Shown: piece by piece, positions 1 to 10,999 of the stretch
Layout: every line of letters begins with the position of its first letter
Position numbering within the stretch: position 1 is the first letter of the stretch
NCBI RefSeq assembly: GCF_921293095.1
Contig: NC_060246.1
Span: forward strand, 111,146,941-111,210,940
Direction of reading: 5' to 3'
DNA length: 64,000 nucleotides
Source of the DNA: Ischnura elegans
Lineage: Eukaryota; Arthropoda; Insecta; Odonata; Coenagrionidae
Notes under the pieces: model-generated
What the model was told of the DNA's origin: nothing
Databases searched by the model: none
The model's input: only the letters and a program-made list of their open reading frames with translations
Position numbers and translations under genes: made by a program

Positions 1-2440
1 TAATGCGAGAGAATTAAATACGCAAGATTTCCGCATTACCTACTTACCTTCCTCTTTTCTATGGGATACATAAAATGGCAAGGAAATTATTTCGACCGAT
101 TTAACCTGAGTTATAAATTTTTTGGACTCTGAAATGTAGCGCATTACTCTTACGTCCGATTTGAACATAACCACCCAAAGTTAACGTTATTTGTCTCTTT
201 AAAAATAGTAATCCTGCATTCAGAGCATTCTTCTCGAGTATACGCCTGGAATTCTCATTTACGCCGGCAATGTTGCAAAAAACCGCATCGGTATGCGAAA
301 CGTCCACAGTAATTTTGCATCTTGATTGGCGGAATAGAATTCACTCATAAAACGAAATGTTTTTCAATCAGCCAAAGTTAATTGTACGGGCGAATTAGCA
401 AGGCAACCTTCGAAAAGCATTTGAAAAATTTTATTTTTTATTTAATTTCCACGAAATTTTGAACTGTTTATGCATTATTTCCATTACTCTAGCATTTATT
501 AGTCTATTTTTGGCCAGCTGAATACAACTATAAATTTATCCAAACCAACCCATCAAGTTAAAAAAAATCATCTCATAAAATTTAGATTTTTCGTGTTACG
601 GGCAGATGTCGCATTAGTTCGCTGTAATTAACTCAAAAATAAAATTTAAATGCCTCCTTCCATTTAGATTATTGTCCATATCCCATTATAATTTGCTTAT
701 ATCTCCCAATAAAAACAAGAAATCCAGCTATGAACTTTGTTTTATGAATGTTTCAAACTGACTCAAGAAGAACCAGTGCGTTTTCCGAAAAATTACAAAA
801 AACCCCTAAATCAACCTAACGTGGGCAGATTTTTAAAACTAGGCTTTATGTTACTTGAGCCATACTTTGGACTTGGCGATGATATTCGAGGCCGCACTGG
901 GGAAAATCCAATAGATGGGTACCCGACGGCTACGGAAGAATTGATGCGTAACTGCAAGCACTAACATGCAGTACCATTTTCTGGGTACATTATTAGTTAT
1001 CTCGCAATTCCTGCAATGATTTCATTAGTTACATGCCTCGTGGATTACACAAACAGGCAAAGAAGAGTGAAATAAAAGTATTTCCAGGGAAAATCAAAAT
1101 GCATCATGAAGCACATAATAATGTAAGCGTAATTTTTATTTTTAAGTTACCCATAGCATGGTGTGGTTAATAATGAAAGGAAGAGGTTAACTCCTTTAGC
1201 GTCGTATTTTAAGAGCATTTTAACGCCGATATCAGTAGTTTTCCAGCCTTTACCACCGGCTCTCTTTTCCCTAGCTTGAGGTTGTGCTGAAGAGCGTGCG
1301 CCATCACTATAATCCCTTCAACCCCCGGTTACGGTTACACCCTTTTGCAAATCCCTACCCTTGCGTATATACTAGCGATCATTGAAAAAGGATGAGACAA
1401 CCTTTGCCCTTTTCCGATGTTTTGTCACGTCTTACCGTTAATAAAGTGTATAAAGCTGTTTCAGCGAGTTTTAAAATTATTTGAAACCTTCAAGAAACAA
1501 AAACGAGTACTCGAGGCGAAAAAAAGTTATGACAGAGGTTTTCCGCGACGGGTACTCGATCTGACGACCAATTTATAATATACGTCTTTTAATACGTAAA
1601 ATACAAGCCAACAATTAAAATCGGGGGAAGTACGCAATAAATGCACGCGAAATAATCATTAAATTCAACATAAATAAAAACAGAATGATAAATTTGCAAG
1701 TAATTTCTCCCCTCGAGTGCGTATATCTTCACGTGTAATCGAAATATTTATTTAATGAACAGCCAATGTAAAAGCCTTTGTGTCGTTTTTGGTGATGAAA
1801 TAATTAAATAAATAAATATTTGCGGCGCGTAGCCAGTGACAACAAAAGTAGTAAGGGAAACAAAGTTCGCGGTCCATTTCACGCTTCAAGCCACTTCAAG
1901 CGCCTCAGGCCGGTCCGCTTCGCGCTTTGGAGGGATCTGAAGCACAGAAGGTGGGGCCCGGGAGCGAGCGTAAATTATCAATTTTGATAGCTCCAAACGC
2001 CCCAGCATTTACGTGAAGTGTTTGGAGCGAATGCGATGTATCGTTTGCAATCATTCGAGAAATTGCGCCAATTTCATATGATATTATCACGGTTACTATG
2101 CACTGGTGAGACAAATAAATAAAGCTGTGGAATAGAAGACATTACCCTCGTAGCTGAGAATGGTTTTGGTTAATAATTCAAAGTAATTGAGAGAAAATTA
2201 TTATTAAATGTGCATGCCCGATCGGTTAAAGGAAGCCGTGAAGGGCCGTCAAAATCTGCAGAAAGTAAGTGAATACAAACGATGAATTATTTCAAGCGAT
2301 GTTAATGACTTTAGCGTTATAGTGATTGATTATGTTTCCTTTTAATAGTGTGTTTACTGTGACGATACTTTAGTTTATTGAATTAATTAGCTTAGACGTC
2401 CCTGAAGTAACATTATTTCCTGTGGTAATCTCTATCCATT
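1..2440. other. intergenic, no gene recognised
   Basis: AT-rich DNA with no open frame that resembles a known protein. A 75-codon frame at 737-964 (+) reads without a stop but matches nothing I recognise and has no splice or codon-bias support, so it is not called. A short GC-richer patch lies at about 1880-1970. No tRNA-like or TIR structure was seen. Confidence 0.5.
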
Positions 2441-2455
2441 AGTTTTTCCCAAGAA

Positions 2456-2593
2456 ATGCTAAAGAAGAGGCGAGTCGATGTAACAATCGAGGAGTTCATT
2501 AAAAATATCAGCCAGGAAAAGGAAAATAACAAGCGGGAGCGCGAAATAGAGAGGGAAGAAAGGAAAAAGGAGGAGGAGAGGGAAAAAAATTAG
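2456..2593 (+). pseudogene. Harbinger accessory (Myb/SANT-like) protein tail, remnant
   Basis: A 45-codon frame starting MLKKRRVDVTIEEF and running into a stretch of charged residues (KRERE, EREERKKEEE) that would form a coiled coil. Just past the stop, another frame continues with a similar charged and leucine-bearing tail ending KKLIEKNQ. This composition is typical of the C-terminal tail of the DNA-binding accessory protein of PIF/Harbinger transposons. The convergent transposase fragment at 2895-3270 on the opposite strand supports that reading, because Harbinger elements carry these two genes. The N-terminal Myb-like domain is not visible, so this is a broken piece and the assignment is an inference. 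Confidence 0.5.
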
Positions 2594-2894
2594 ATGAAGA
2601 GTAGTGGCAAAGGCTCGATGAGAAAATGGAATTGCAAAGAACAGCGATAGATTTGATGAAGAAACTAATAGAGAAAAATCAGTGACATTTTTTTAATTGG
2701 GTGTTCGTCGTATTTTAATATAATTGATGTGAAAGATGTAAGAAGAGTTTCAATGCGTTTTTAAGATAAGTTCTTGTAATTTGTCGTTGTATTATAATTA
2801 TAATTATAATGTATTTCATTTTTTAGATATATATAAATGTAATTAATCCTGAGGTAATTCATAATCATGATTCTCTGCCTTTTATTCACCCCTC

Positions 2895-3270
2895 TCATCC
2901 TAATTCTGTTCTCATTAAAGTTAATCGGTACTCTTTCCACGGAGCTACATCGGGCGCTTCGCCTCCTATTTCTTCACAACTATTATGGAACGCACAACAA
3001 GCCAAGAAGACTTCCGTTATCTTTTCCATATCAACTAATTTCAATTTGTCTCTTACATTTTTGTTGTTAATTACTTTTCGAGCCTTCGAAAACTTAGCAT
3101 TGAAGAGTTTCTTACGCAAATTCATCCCGTAGTGTAGTTCATCTCGTCGTTTCGCATCAAGACCCGTTATCTCTGAATGGTACCATCAAATGTCCATTGA
3201 TTTCATAAGCAGAGTCTGCAATGATGTGGGTATCATTGGGAAAGAATTCCTCTTGATGGCTCAAAAAGTA
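2895..3270 (-). pseudogene. PIF/Harbinger DDE transposase, C-terminal fragment
   Basis: The minus-strand frame 2895-3125 contains NLRKKLFNAKFSKARKVI, then KITEVFLACCAFHNSCEE. This is the classic end of Harbinger DDE nucleases (a HNxC motif after the last catalytic block). Upstream, in shifted frames, are pieces reading HIIADSAY and MVPFRDNG, which match the conserved GDSAY / TPFRDNG block around a catalytic aspartate. The fragment therefore covers roughly the last third of a ~350-400 aa transposase, with at least one frameshift and stops. The element's own ends and target duplication were not found. Confidence 0.75.
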
Positions 3271-3401
3271 AGAGAGCCGTAAATTTTTTCACACCCGCAC
3301 GTCATGGACGGTAGCAGATACTTATGAGCTTAAAGAGCATGAAAGAGCGTTAAAACTACATCAGTGGGACGCATCAGCGGTCGCTGAACATTACGTTTCC
3401 A

Positions 3402-3596
3402 CCCCTATGAAAAAATTGTATAAAACTGTTTCAAATTCTGATGTTCACGCGGTGAAACCCAGGAACATGGAGACATCATCTAGACAACGCCGCGGAAAAC
3501 TACGCATCAACTGTTTCAAATTTTTATACATTTTTATACATTGCCATGGCAATGTATAAAAATTTGAAGCAGTTTTATACAATTTTTTCATAGGGG
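3402..3596. mobile_element. foldback MITE with 32 bp inner palindrome
   Basis: The left arm begins CCCCTATGAAAAAATTGTAT and the right arm ends with its reverse complement (TTTTTTCATAGGGG); the arms are about 36 bp with one or two mismatches. Inside lies a perfect 32 bp palindrome at 3531-3562 centred on GCCATGGC. No coding capacity and no clear target duplication, so the superfamily cannot be assigned. Confidence 0.75.
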
Positions 3597-3837
3597 CAGC
3601 CATGGGCATAAAATAATGTTTAATACGGGTTCTAACGCTATCGCTGTGTGTGACGTCAGCATGCCTTCGGCAACCATCGGGCGCTTTCGGAGCGTTTGAG
3701 CCGGCCCTCGGATTCCATACTTTCGCTTAGCCTTTTTAGGGTTAAATTTTTGAATTGAAAAGAACTGAAATCGCCGCCGGTATCCTCTCGATGTGTACTT
3801 TAATTTAAGACAATATAAAAAATTGTGAACAACCCTA

Positions 3838-4041
3838 TTGGCGAAGACGGAAGAATATCATCCGCGTCTTATACGTGAATCCGTCGAGATTGCGAAAAGG
3901 CCAAACAACTTCAATAGGGAGGATGGATATAACCTCAGCCGCATTTGGAGAGGGTTCTTGGCCCAATATAATGACCGACGGCTAACGCCTTCCGTGAAAA
4001 TTCAAAATCGGGTCAACAATGGGTTAACGAAACCAATATAA
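3838..4041 (+). pseudogene. Penelope-like element, GIY-YIG C-terminal fragment
   Basis: The frame reads KTEEYHPRLIRESVEIAK followed by RPNNFNREDGYNLSRIWR. This matches the end of the GIY-YIG endonuclease domain of Penelope-like retroelements, where RxIREaxEI and NFNREdGxxLSxxW are near-invariant. About 60 residues remain of a ~800 aa protein; the reverse transcriptase is missing. About 60 bp downstream (4094-4115) is GGAGGAGTGAAACGTTG, resembling the hammerhead-like GAAACGT ends known from Penelope-like elements. Family assignment is good; the copy is a dead 5'-truncated tail. Confidence 0.7.
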
Positions 4042-4119
4042 GCTCGGGACGAGAACAGTTTCCCTCCCATTTTCTTAATAACGCTCCCAGTAGGAGGAGT
4101 GAAACGTTGAGTGTGAAAA

Positions 4120-5620
4120 TGTTACCCACGCAGCAATTCCCGAAAACAACCACCAATACCGATTTATTATCTTACATAAATTACGAAAAACTATAACATC
4201 AATGCTAACATCAACTAAAACAAATAGGTTAAACGTATAGTTAGATGGTCATGCGTTTCTAAGGCCCAAATGGTGATTTTTCATTTTCTCCTCAAATGTA
4301 TCTGGTAATAATTGGTTGTACAGTAGTTTACCGGGAAAAAAGCATTTATTTCTTTATAGTAAGATGCTCCCAGGACGAAAATTTAACTACTGGTAAGGTT
4401 TGAATTAATTTTTGGGCTAAATTGCTGCCACTTAATGGTGAGAATACATGCTTAAAATTCGATGAATCATGTGTTTTCTTCTGAAACACATGTATCGAAT
4501 TCGTAACAAAAATAATTGCAAAAATTTTATCCTCATACGGAATGCTACGATTCGAAAAAAATCTCGGGAAAAACTCATTGAAAAACGAGCGTTACTATCA
4601 CAAGTAATATACAAAAGAATTACTTAGCTTTGATCGCAAGTTCATTTACAGGAATACATTGCCATTTACTGTGCACTTAAAGAATATTACTAATTGGAAT
4701 TGATTCTAAGCCATTTATTATTATTATTTTACGCGGTATTTTCTGAGAATAATGAGAAAAATTAAGGAAAAGTACATCAGCACATTGAAATAAGCACTGT
4801 TACGCAAGTGAAAATCGGTGCATTCCTGGACGGAAAGTATGAAGGAACATTCACGTTGCACCGAACAATCGAATGCATGCCGATTTGCACAACGGTCAAT
4901 TTTCAGACTGGAAGAGGTAACTCATGGAATAAAATATAGCCCATGAATTACCATGTTAACCGAAATCCCTGATAACATAAACACTCGTCCAAAAAGAAAT
5001 TAATATTTCACAAAGTTTTTAGCGGCATCACTTGCGATTTCTTATACAATTTCAGGCTGTTGCATAAGAAAGCTAAATGAGGAGGACACAAATTCCATCG
5101 TAGGCCAAACAGTGATCTTAGAAGACCCCAAGGTGTCTTTTCTCGATCAGTCTCCGGTATTATATTACAAAGATACGTAGAAGACATCGTCAATGTTTGC
5201 ACAGCAAATGGCTATATTGCCGACGTTCCACAACGAGTAAAAATGCTCATATGGGTTTAAAGTTGCATTATCACATAAAGACATTCATTTGGCCATTCTT
5301 CCTGCAATGTGCTCACATTCCCCTTTTAATTATTTATATAAAATTCTATTTATTGCATTTGTTACACCTTGAAACGATCATGTTAAGGTATCAGGCTTGA
5401 AATCGAATGCCTTTTTAGAAAATGTTCACTAGTAACACAAAATAAATTCCGACGGACAAAAAATTCAATACTTTTATACCACTGGGTTGTAAAATGTGCG
5501 TCGAAATCAGGAACACTAGTTTATATATATCTAGTACACCTATGCGAGGAATACATTCCACAAACCTTTTGTGGCAATAATGTAACGAAATCGATTCAAT
5601 TTCCACATAATTCCAGGCTT
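4120..5620. other. intergenic, nothing recognised
   Basis: AT-rich DNA. The short open frames at 4432-4614, 5008-5202, 5197-5400 and 5415-5606 have no recognisable motifs. No repeat structure was identified. Confidence 0.45.
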
Positions 5621-5629
5621 AGGTATCAG

Positions 5630-5880
5630 CAACTATGATCAGGAGGAGGGTGCAAGTGTATCAAACGTATCATGTGAATTTTTTTTATGGAAACTGAAGC
5701 GACTTCTGAAGACCACGAAGGTACCCGTATATGTTGATATCTGCCCCTGGGTAGCTTTTCCAGTCCTTCACGGTTACGGAATCTTTGTTTCACAATAATG
5801 AAGTCGATTTGGAATCTTCTAAGGTGTCCAGGCATCTTTGACGTGTATCTCCTTCGCAGGGGATTTTTGGATAGAGTGTT
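5630..5880 (-). pseudogene. LINE (RTE-like) apurinic endonuclease fragment
   Basis: On the minus strand one frame reads RRRYTSKMPG, then QIDFIIVKQRFRN. Just downstream a second frame reads PGADINIYGY. Together they match the end of the AP-endonuclease domain of RTE/CR1-type LINEs, also annotated as craniofacial-development-protein-2-like, where the block is RNQIDYIxVkxRfRNsV...PGADxxSDHN. At least one frameshift separates the blocks and the SDHN motif is lost. Only about 70 residues remain; no reverse transcriptase follows at lower coordinates. Confidence 0.65.
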
Positions 5881-5889
5881 GGTTTTATT

Positions 5890-6590
5890 TCCGCACTTTT
5901 ATGTCGATCCATGTAGGTAAATGATAAACATTTCAGTGGGCAAAAGGTGAAGGTAGGGTTTCGGCAAAGGAGGATATGAAAAATGAGTAAGGCATGGGAA
6001 AATAAAAGGGTGGGTGTATTTAATAATGAGGCTCTCCGTAGTTATAACGGGAATAAGAAAGGCGATTCATGAAGAAGTAAATTGGCGATGGGTGGGAGGT
6101 AGAAAAAAATGTGCAGGAAGGTAGAAGGAATGGGAAAATATTATCGTTACGCAATTTAAAATCAGCCGGGCAATTTACAATTTCGATCATTTTTTAGAAA
6201 TCGTGTTTCCTACCCTTGATGAGTGCACTGCACACGTGTAGGTACATCAAAAATGGCATTATGTGCTGAGACCTGGTTCGGTTGACATAAAAGAGTGTGT
6301 AAATAAGATTATTCTCTTTCAATATGTTTAATAATACTAATTCTCACGCAATTAGGCCGGAAAGAGTATATTTTATATCATAAAGTTATTTCTACGTCTA
6401 ATTTCAGATTCGTCCGTGAGAAAGCCCGGTGGACTCGTCGAGTCTAATATTTTTGGAAAGTATTATCTTCTCAATTTAAATGATTTGAACAATGTTGCGT
6501 CCACTATATGTAGAGTTGACTTCCGTGCACTCCGGCACTATACCAGTGACACGACCGAAACCAGACGCAAACTCATATCATGGATCCCCA
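5890..6590. other. left flank of Gypsy element A
   Basis: No host gene recognised. The 3' LTR expected for Gypsy element A should lie about here, because its reading frames run out near 6.6 kb. I could not find a block matching the LTR sequence at 14183 onward (starting TGTCGCGACTGG), so the 3' end of A appears truncated or too diverged to see. A 67-codon plus-strand frame at 6416-6619 follows a TTTCAG but matches nothing. Confidence 0.4.
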
Positions 6591-6639
6591 TACTCAAAGG
6601 TTATAACAACCCTTTATGACCTTGGCCCGGGGAGAATTT

Positions 6640-9600
6640 TCATATTTTGGGTCCATATTGAAAAATTTTAGTCAGGTAAGTTTTTTTCCGATCCCTAGGT
6701 ATATCATAGGTGACAGGACTTCTCACCTTCATTACTTCATATGGCCCAATCCATCGAGAGGCGAGCTTTTTACTCGCACCACCTGGAAGCTTCATATTTC
6801 TCAGTAGGACCATTTGTCCGACCATCAGCGGGGGAAGAGATATCCCTTGATTATTCCTCTCCCTGTCGCTCTCTAAGTTCTCTTTACAGAAGTCTGCGGC
6901 TTGCGAATGCGCTATCTGCAGCCTCCGTTTTATTACCAATTCGTAGGGGGGTTCCTCGGCGTAAGAAACGCTTGAGGGCTCTAATACGGTATCCCACGGC
7001 ATTTTAAGTTCCCTTCCGTACATCAAATAGGCAGGGACCCGGTAATCCTATTTTTGCTATTCCGGTATACAAAAAGAGCAAAATTTAAATGGTCATCCCA
7101 GTCTGTGTGGTCCTGCGAGACATAGTGGGAAATTACATTCGCGAACGATTGATGCGCTCGTTCTATGCGACCGTTGGCGGCGGGGTTGTAGGGGGAGGTA
7201 AATATCGACTTAATTTGCAAAAGTTTACAAACATTTTTCATTAAGTTGGAGGTGAAATTCGCACCACGGTCCGTCAAGAGGTATTTCGGTACTCCGTGAC
7301 GACAGATAACATTTTCAACAAAAGCTCGCGCGATTGTTTCCGCTGATTGGTTGGGAATGGCCACAGCCTCCGGATGCCAGGTGAAGTGGTCCTGGCAGGT
7401 CAAGATGTACTGATTTCCGCGGGAAGATTTCGGAAGAGGTCCCACTATATCCAATGCTAATTTCTCGAGGCGGTAGGAAGTTTCTTCTGTGGGCTGAGTC
7501 GGTATCCTTTGGGTTCTTGCCTTTCTCTTCTTACACGTTAGACAGCCGTTAACATAGTTAGTCGTATCGACCGAGGATCCATCCCAAAAGAAGTGCCTGC
7601 GAACAAGTTCCAAAGTCTTGGTCACTTCTAAGTGTCCAGCTAATGGATTTTCATGACATCGCTCCATGATGTATCGACGCATAGCTTTTGGTGCACATAG
7701 GGAAAATTTAGGATCGGGTGTGCCGGGGATAACTTTATAAAGGAGTCCATCTTCATCGTAGAAAAAAGATGGGTCATGAATTCGGGCCAAGTCATGGAGG
7801 GATTTTAAATGGGGACAGTTTTGTTGCTCATGCAGTATTTTCTCCTTATCCCACGTTGGCTCGTGAGTGACCATCTCCACCTCGAGGGCGTTAATCCCGG
7901 GAATTCTTCTGGATAACGCATCTACGTGAGGCAGTTGTTTGCCAGGTCGGTGTTGGATGTCGAACGTAAATTCAGTTATCTCCATGATCCAGCGCGCCAA
8001 TCGCGGTTTCGACTCGTTCTGCGTTAGCAGCCATTTTAGCGGCTTATGATCTGTATAGAGGGTGAAGGTTCGTCCGAGCAAGTATACGCGAAATTTTTTA
8101 ATAATTTCCACCACTGCTAAGCACTCTAGTTCTGTTGCGGAATACGACTTCTCAGCTTTCCGCAACTGCCGGCTGGCACAGGCCACAGGGTGCTCACCAT
8201 CTTCCAAATTTTGCGCCAATATTCCTCCCAAAGCTTGAGTAGAGGCGTCCGTGTAAAGAAGAAATGGTTTCGAAAAATCAGGAATTTTTAGAACGGGTTG
8301 AGTGCAGAGAGCCAATCTTAATTTCTCGAACGCCTGTTGCTGTTCCTCTTCCCAAACAAATTCGTTGCCTTTTTTAATCAGCCGTGTGAGATGGCAAGAA
8401 ACGTCCGCGAAATCCGGTATGAATCGTCCGACGAGACCGAGGAAGAATTGTATTGCCTGAACATTCTTAGGTATAGGGAAGTTTTTTATGGCCTCAACTT
8501 TCTCTTTGTCCGGCCGTATTCCATCGACCGACACCACATGGCCTACTCGCTCCTTGAAGAAGTTACATTTTCGCGGCTTAAGTCGTAGGTTTGCACTACG
8601 TAATCGGCTAAAAACTTCTCGGAGCCCATTGATGTGGTCTTCGGGGGTAGAATCATAGCGTATGATGTCGTCCAGGTAGCAGGCGCAGCCATGGTTGATC
8701 ATCCCACGAAGTACCTTCATCATTAGGCGCATGAACGTCGAGGGTGCATTCGCGAGTCCGAAGCTCGTGCGGTTGCACTCGTAATGCCCGTCTGGTGTAC
8801 TGAAGGCCGTGCATTGTTTACTTCCTTCATCCATCTCCACCTGCCAATATCCACTGCAGAGGTCCATCGTAGAAAAATATTTTGCCCCTCCTAATTGATC
8901 AAACGTCTCCTCGATATTTGGCAGAGGGAAAACTTCCTTAACGGTGACATTGTTAAGCGCCCGGTAGTCTACGCAAGGACGGTACTGCGGGATACCATTA
9001 TTTGATGATGACTTCTTTTTCACCAGAATGAGAGGCGCAGCCCAAGGACTCGTAGAAGGTGATATGACGCCTTGAGTGAGCATCTCATTAATTTCTTTCT
9101 CTAGAATAGGTCGAAGGCCATGAGGGACGCGATAAGGTTGTTTTTTAATCGGTCGGGCGTCGCCAACGTTAATAACGTGCTTCACTTGATTTGTACATCC
9201 GAGAGGAATGGATCCGTGGGTGAATATATCGGAATATTCGCTGATTAAAATTTTCAGGGAGTCTCTCGCGCCTTCTGGTACGCTATCGAAGTTAAATAGT
9301 GATAACAAATCACCATTTTTCGCCTCCTCTGGCCAAATTGGTGGTTCTTCCTTTCCCTCCTGAATGGAAAAGAACACAATTTCCTCATTTTCTTCTTCCA
9401 CACAAATCCCTGTTCCAGCTTTCAGGACTTGTTCGGAACTAGTAAGATTTCCTAGAAGAACATTCACGGCTCCAGCTTTGGAAACTTTAGAGACAGAGGG
9501 GATTACAAGTGTCTCATTGTCCGCTGCCTCTACTGACACGACTTTTCCAGCTAATTCTTCATTCCAGGCGGCGATTAATACTGCAGAATAGGGGAGAATT

Positions 9601-9800
9601 TTTTCTCGTTTCATTAAATATGCAAACGTTCGAAACTTTTCTTGTCGGAGATCAGCGCTTTTATCATACATGTCGCTTATCTCTCCCTTGGTCACAAGGT
9701 CATCTTGTAATTGCCTCTCGGCGGGAAAGATTGCGGTGCACGCCATTTCATCGTCAGTACCTACTCCAAAATTTTCCTGGTAGAGTCCCTGACGGCCCAA
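6640..9800 (-). pseudogene. Gypsy A pol: RT, RNase H, integrase
   Basis: The pol region contains a reverse transcriptase with the DYRALNNVT and YLDDII blocks, the catalytic centre of the palm. It is followed by an RNase H with TDASTQALGG and ATELECLAVV, the tether ending RPGKQLPHVDALSR, an integrase zinc finger (HLEVTK...CLTC), an integrase core with LALDIVGPLP and LTDRGANF, and the C-terminal integrase segment at 6640-7026. The domain order RT-RNaseH-IN identifies the Ty3/gypsy lineage rather than Ty1/copia. Treated as a fossil. Confidence 0.9.
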
Positions 9801-10980
9801 AATAATTCTTTAGAGGATCAGTGATGCTTTGCTCATAACCATCGCATATCTCTCCCTTGGTCGCAAGGTCATCTCGCGATTGCCTCTCGGCGGAAGAGAT
9901 TGCGGTACACGCCCTTTCATCGTCAGTACTCCAAAATTTCCCTGGTAGAGTCCCTGATGGCCCAAAATAATCGCAAAAATCTCCCATTCTTCCTAAATAC
10001 TCCTGTACGTGCCTTTCGGCCGGATCCACCGGCTTTTTCTCGTAATCCTCTCTATTTACACTAATTTCAACCATAGTTCCTGAAAATTCCTCAAGTATTA
10101 TATCATTCTTATCCTCAAAATCACTTGATCTATTTTGTGTTTCTCTTTCAACCAACCCGGATGTGTCGATGTCGATCAAATTTCCTTCTGCGATGGAGGC
10201 CCGTTGGGGTAAAATCGGTTCCGGTAAGTCCTTATGTTTTTCTTCTTCCATAAAGAAAAGTAAATCCGTATCGTTAATTGGAATATAGTTTGATTTATCT
10301 GCCTTGTCACCACTAGTCTCTTCGAAAGAAATTAATTGTACCTCTTCTAAAGGTGCATCAGTTGCGAGTACCTCCACTGTATCATTAAGCTCTTCGAAGG
10401 GCATCAATTGTCTCTCTTCTAAAGGGGCTTCTCTTGAGAGCAACTCCACTTTGTGATCCGGTGTAATTTTGAAGGTGCCGCTAGCGAGGCATACTTGGCT
10501 CCCATACTGCGTCATAAAATCCAACCCTATTATACCATCATACTCTGTCTCTCCCAAATCGACAATAAGAGCATCATGGGGGTAAGGTATTCCACCTATT
10601 ACGCATGGAATGTAGCTTTGGCCAGAAGTTTTTAAACAATGACTTAATTGGTCGATTGTAGGGCAAAACCTGGAGAGTATGAAACGGAAAATTTTTCTCA
10701 TTTATAATTGTAACAGCTGCTCCGGTTGCCACTAAAAAATGGTAAGGCTTTCCCAATATTTGAACTCTTACTGCCATACCCGATACTGGTGATACTACTA
10801 AAATTACTTCGTCCCCGACCTCGCGGCCGGGGTTATCCCATTTCCCGGTTTCTCGGAGGTCTTCCTGATGGGGCAATGGAGCGGGCGATGCCCGATTTCT
10901 TTACAAATTCCACAACACTGAAGTGGACATTCCTTGGAGAAGTGTGAATTTTCCCCACAGTTATAGCAGCGTTTGGGTTG
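9754..10980 (-). pseudogene. Gypsy A gag 3' part and protease-like region
   Basis: The right part encodes CCHC zinc knuckles of the form C-x2-C-x4-H-x4-C (for example CYNCGENSHFSKEC), which bind element RNA. This is followed by a protease-like segment with the retropepsin flap-side motif DGIIGLDFM. A long acidic linker rich in Glu and Asp then leads into pol. A short sequence near 9.75-9.95 kb is repeated within the linker. Treated as a fossil; broken. Confidence 0.7.
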
Positions 10981-10999
10981 CGAGCGACAGTACTTAGAA

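Noticed and set aside
737-964. 75-codon plus-strand open frame
   Set aside because: No recognisable motif, no splice context and no neighbours; length is expected by chance in 64 kb.
9364-9805. Plus-strand frames opposite Gypsy A pol
   Set aside because: Antisense shadows of pol with no motifs of their own.
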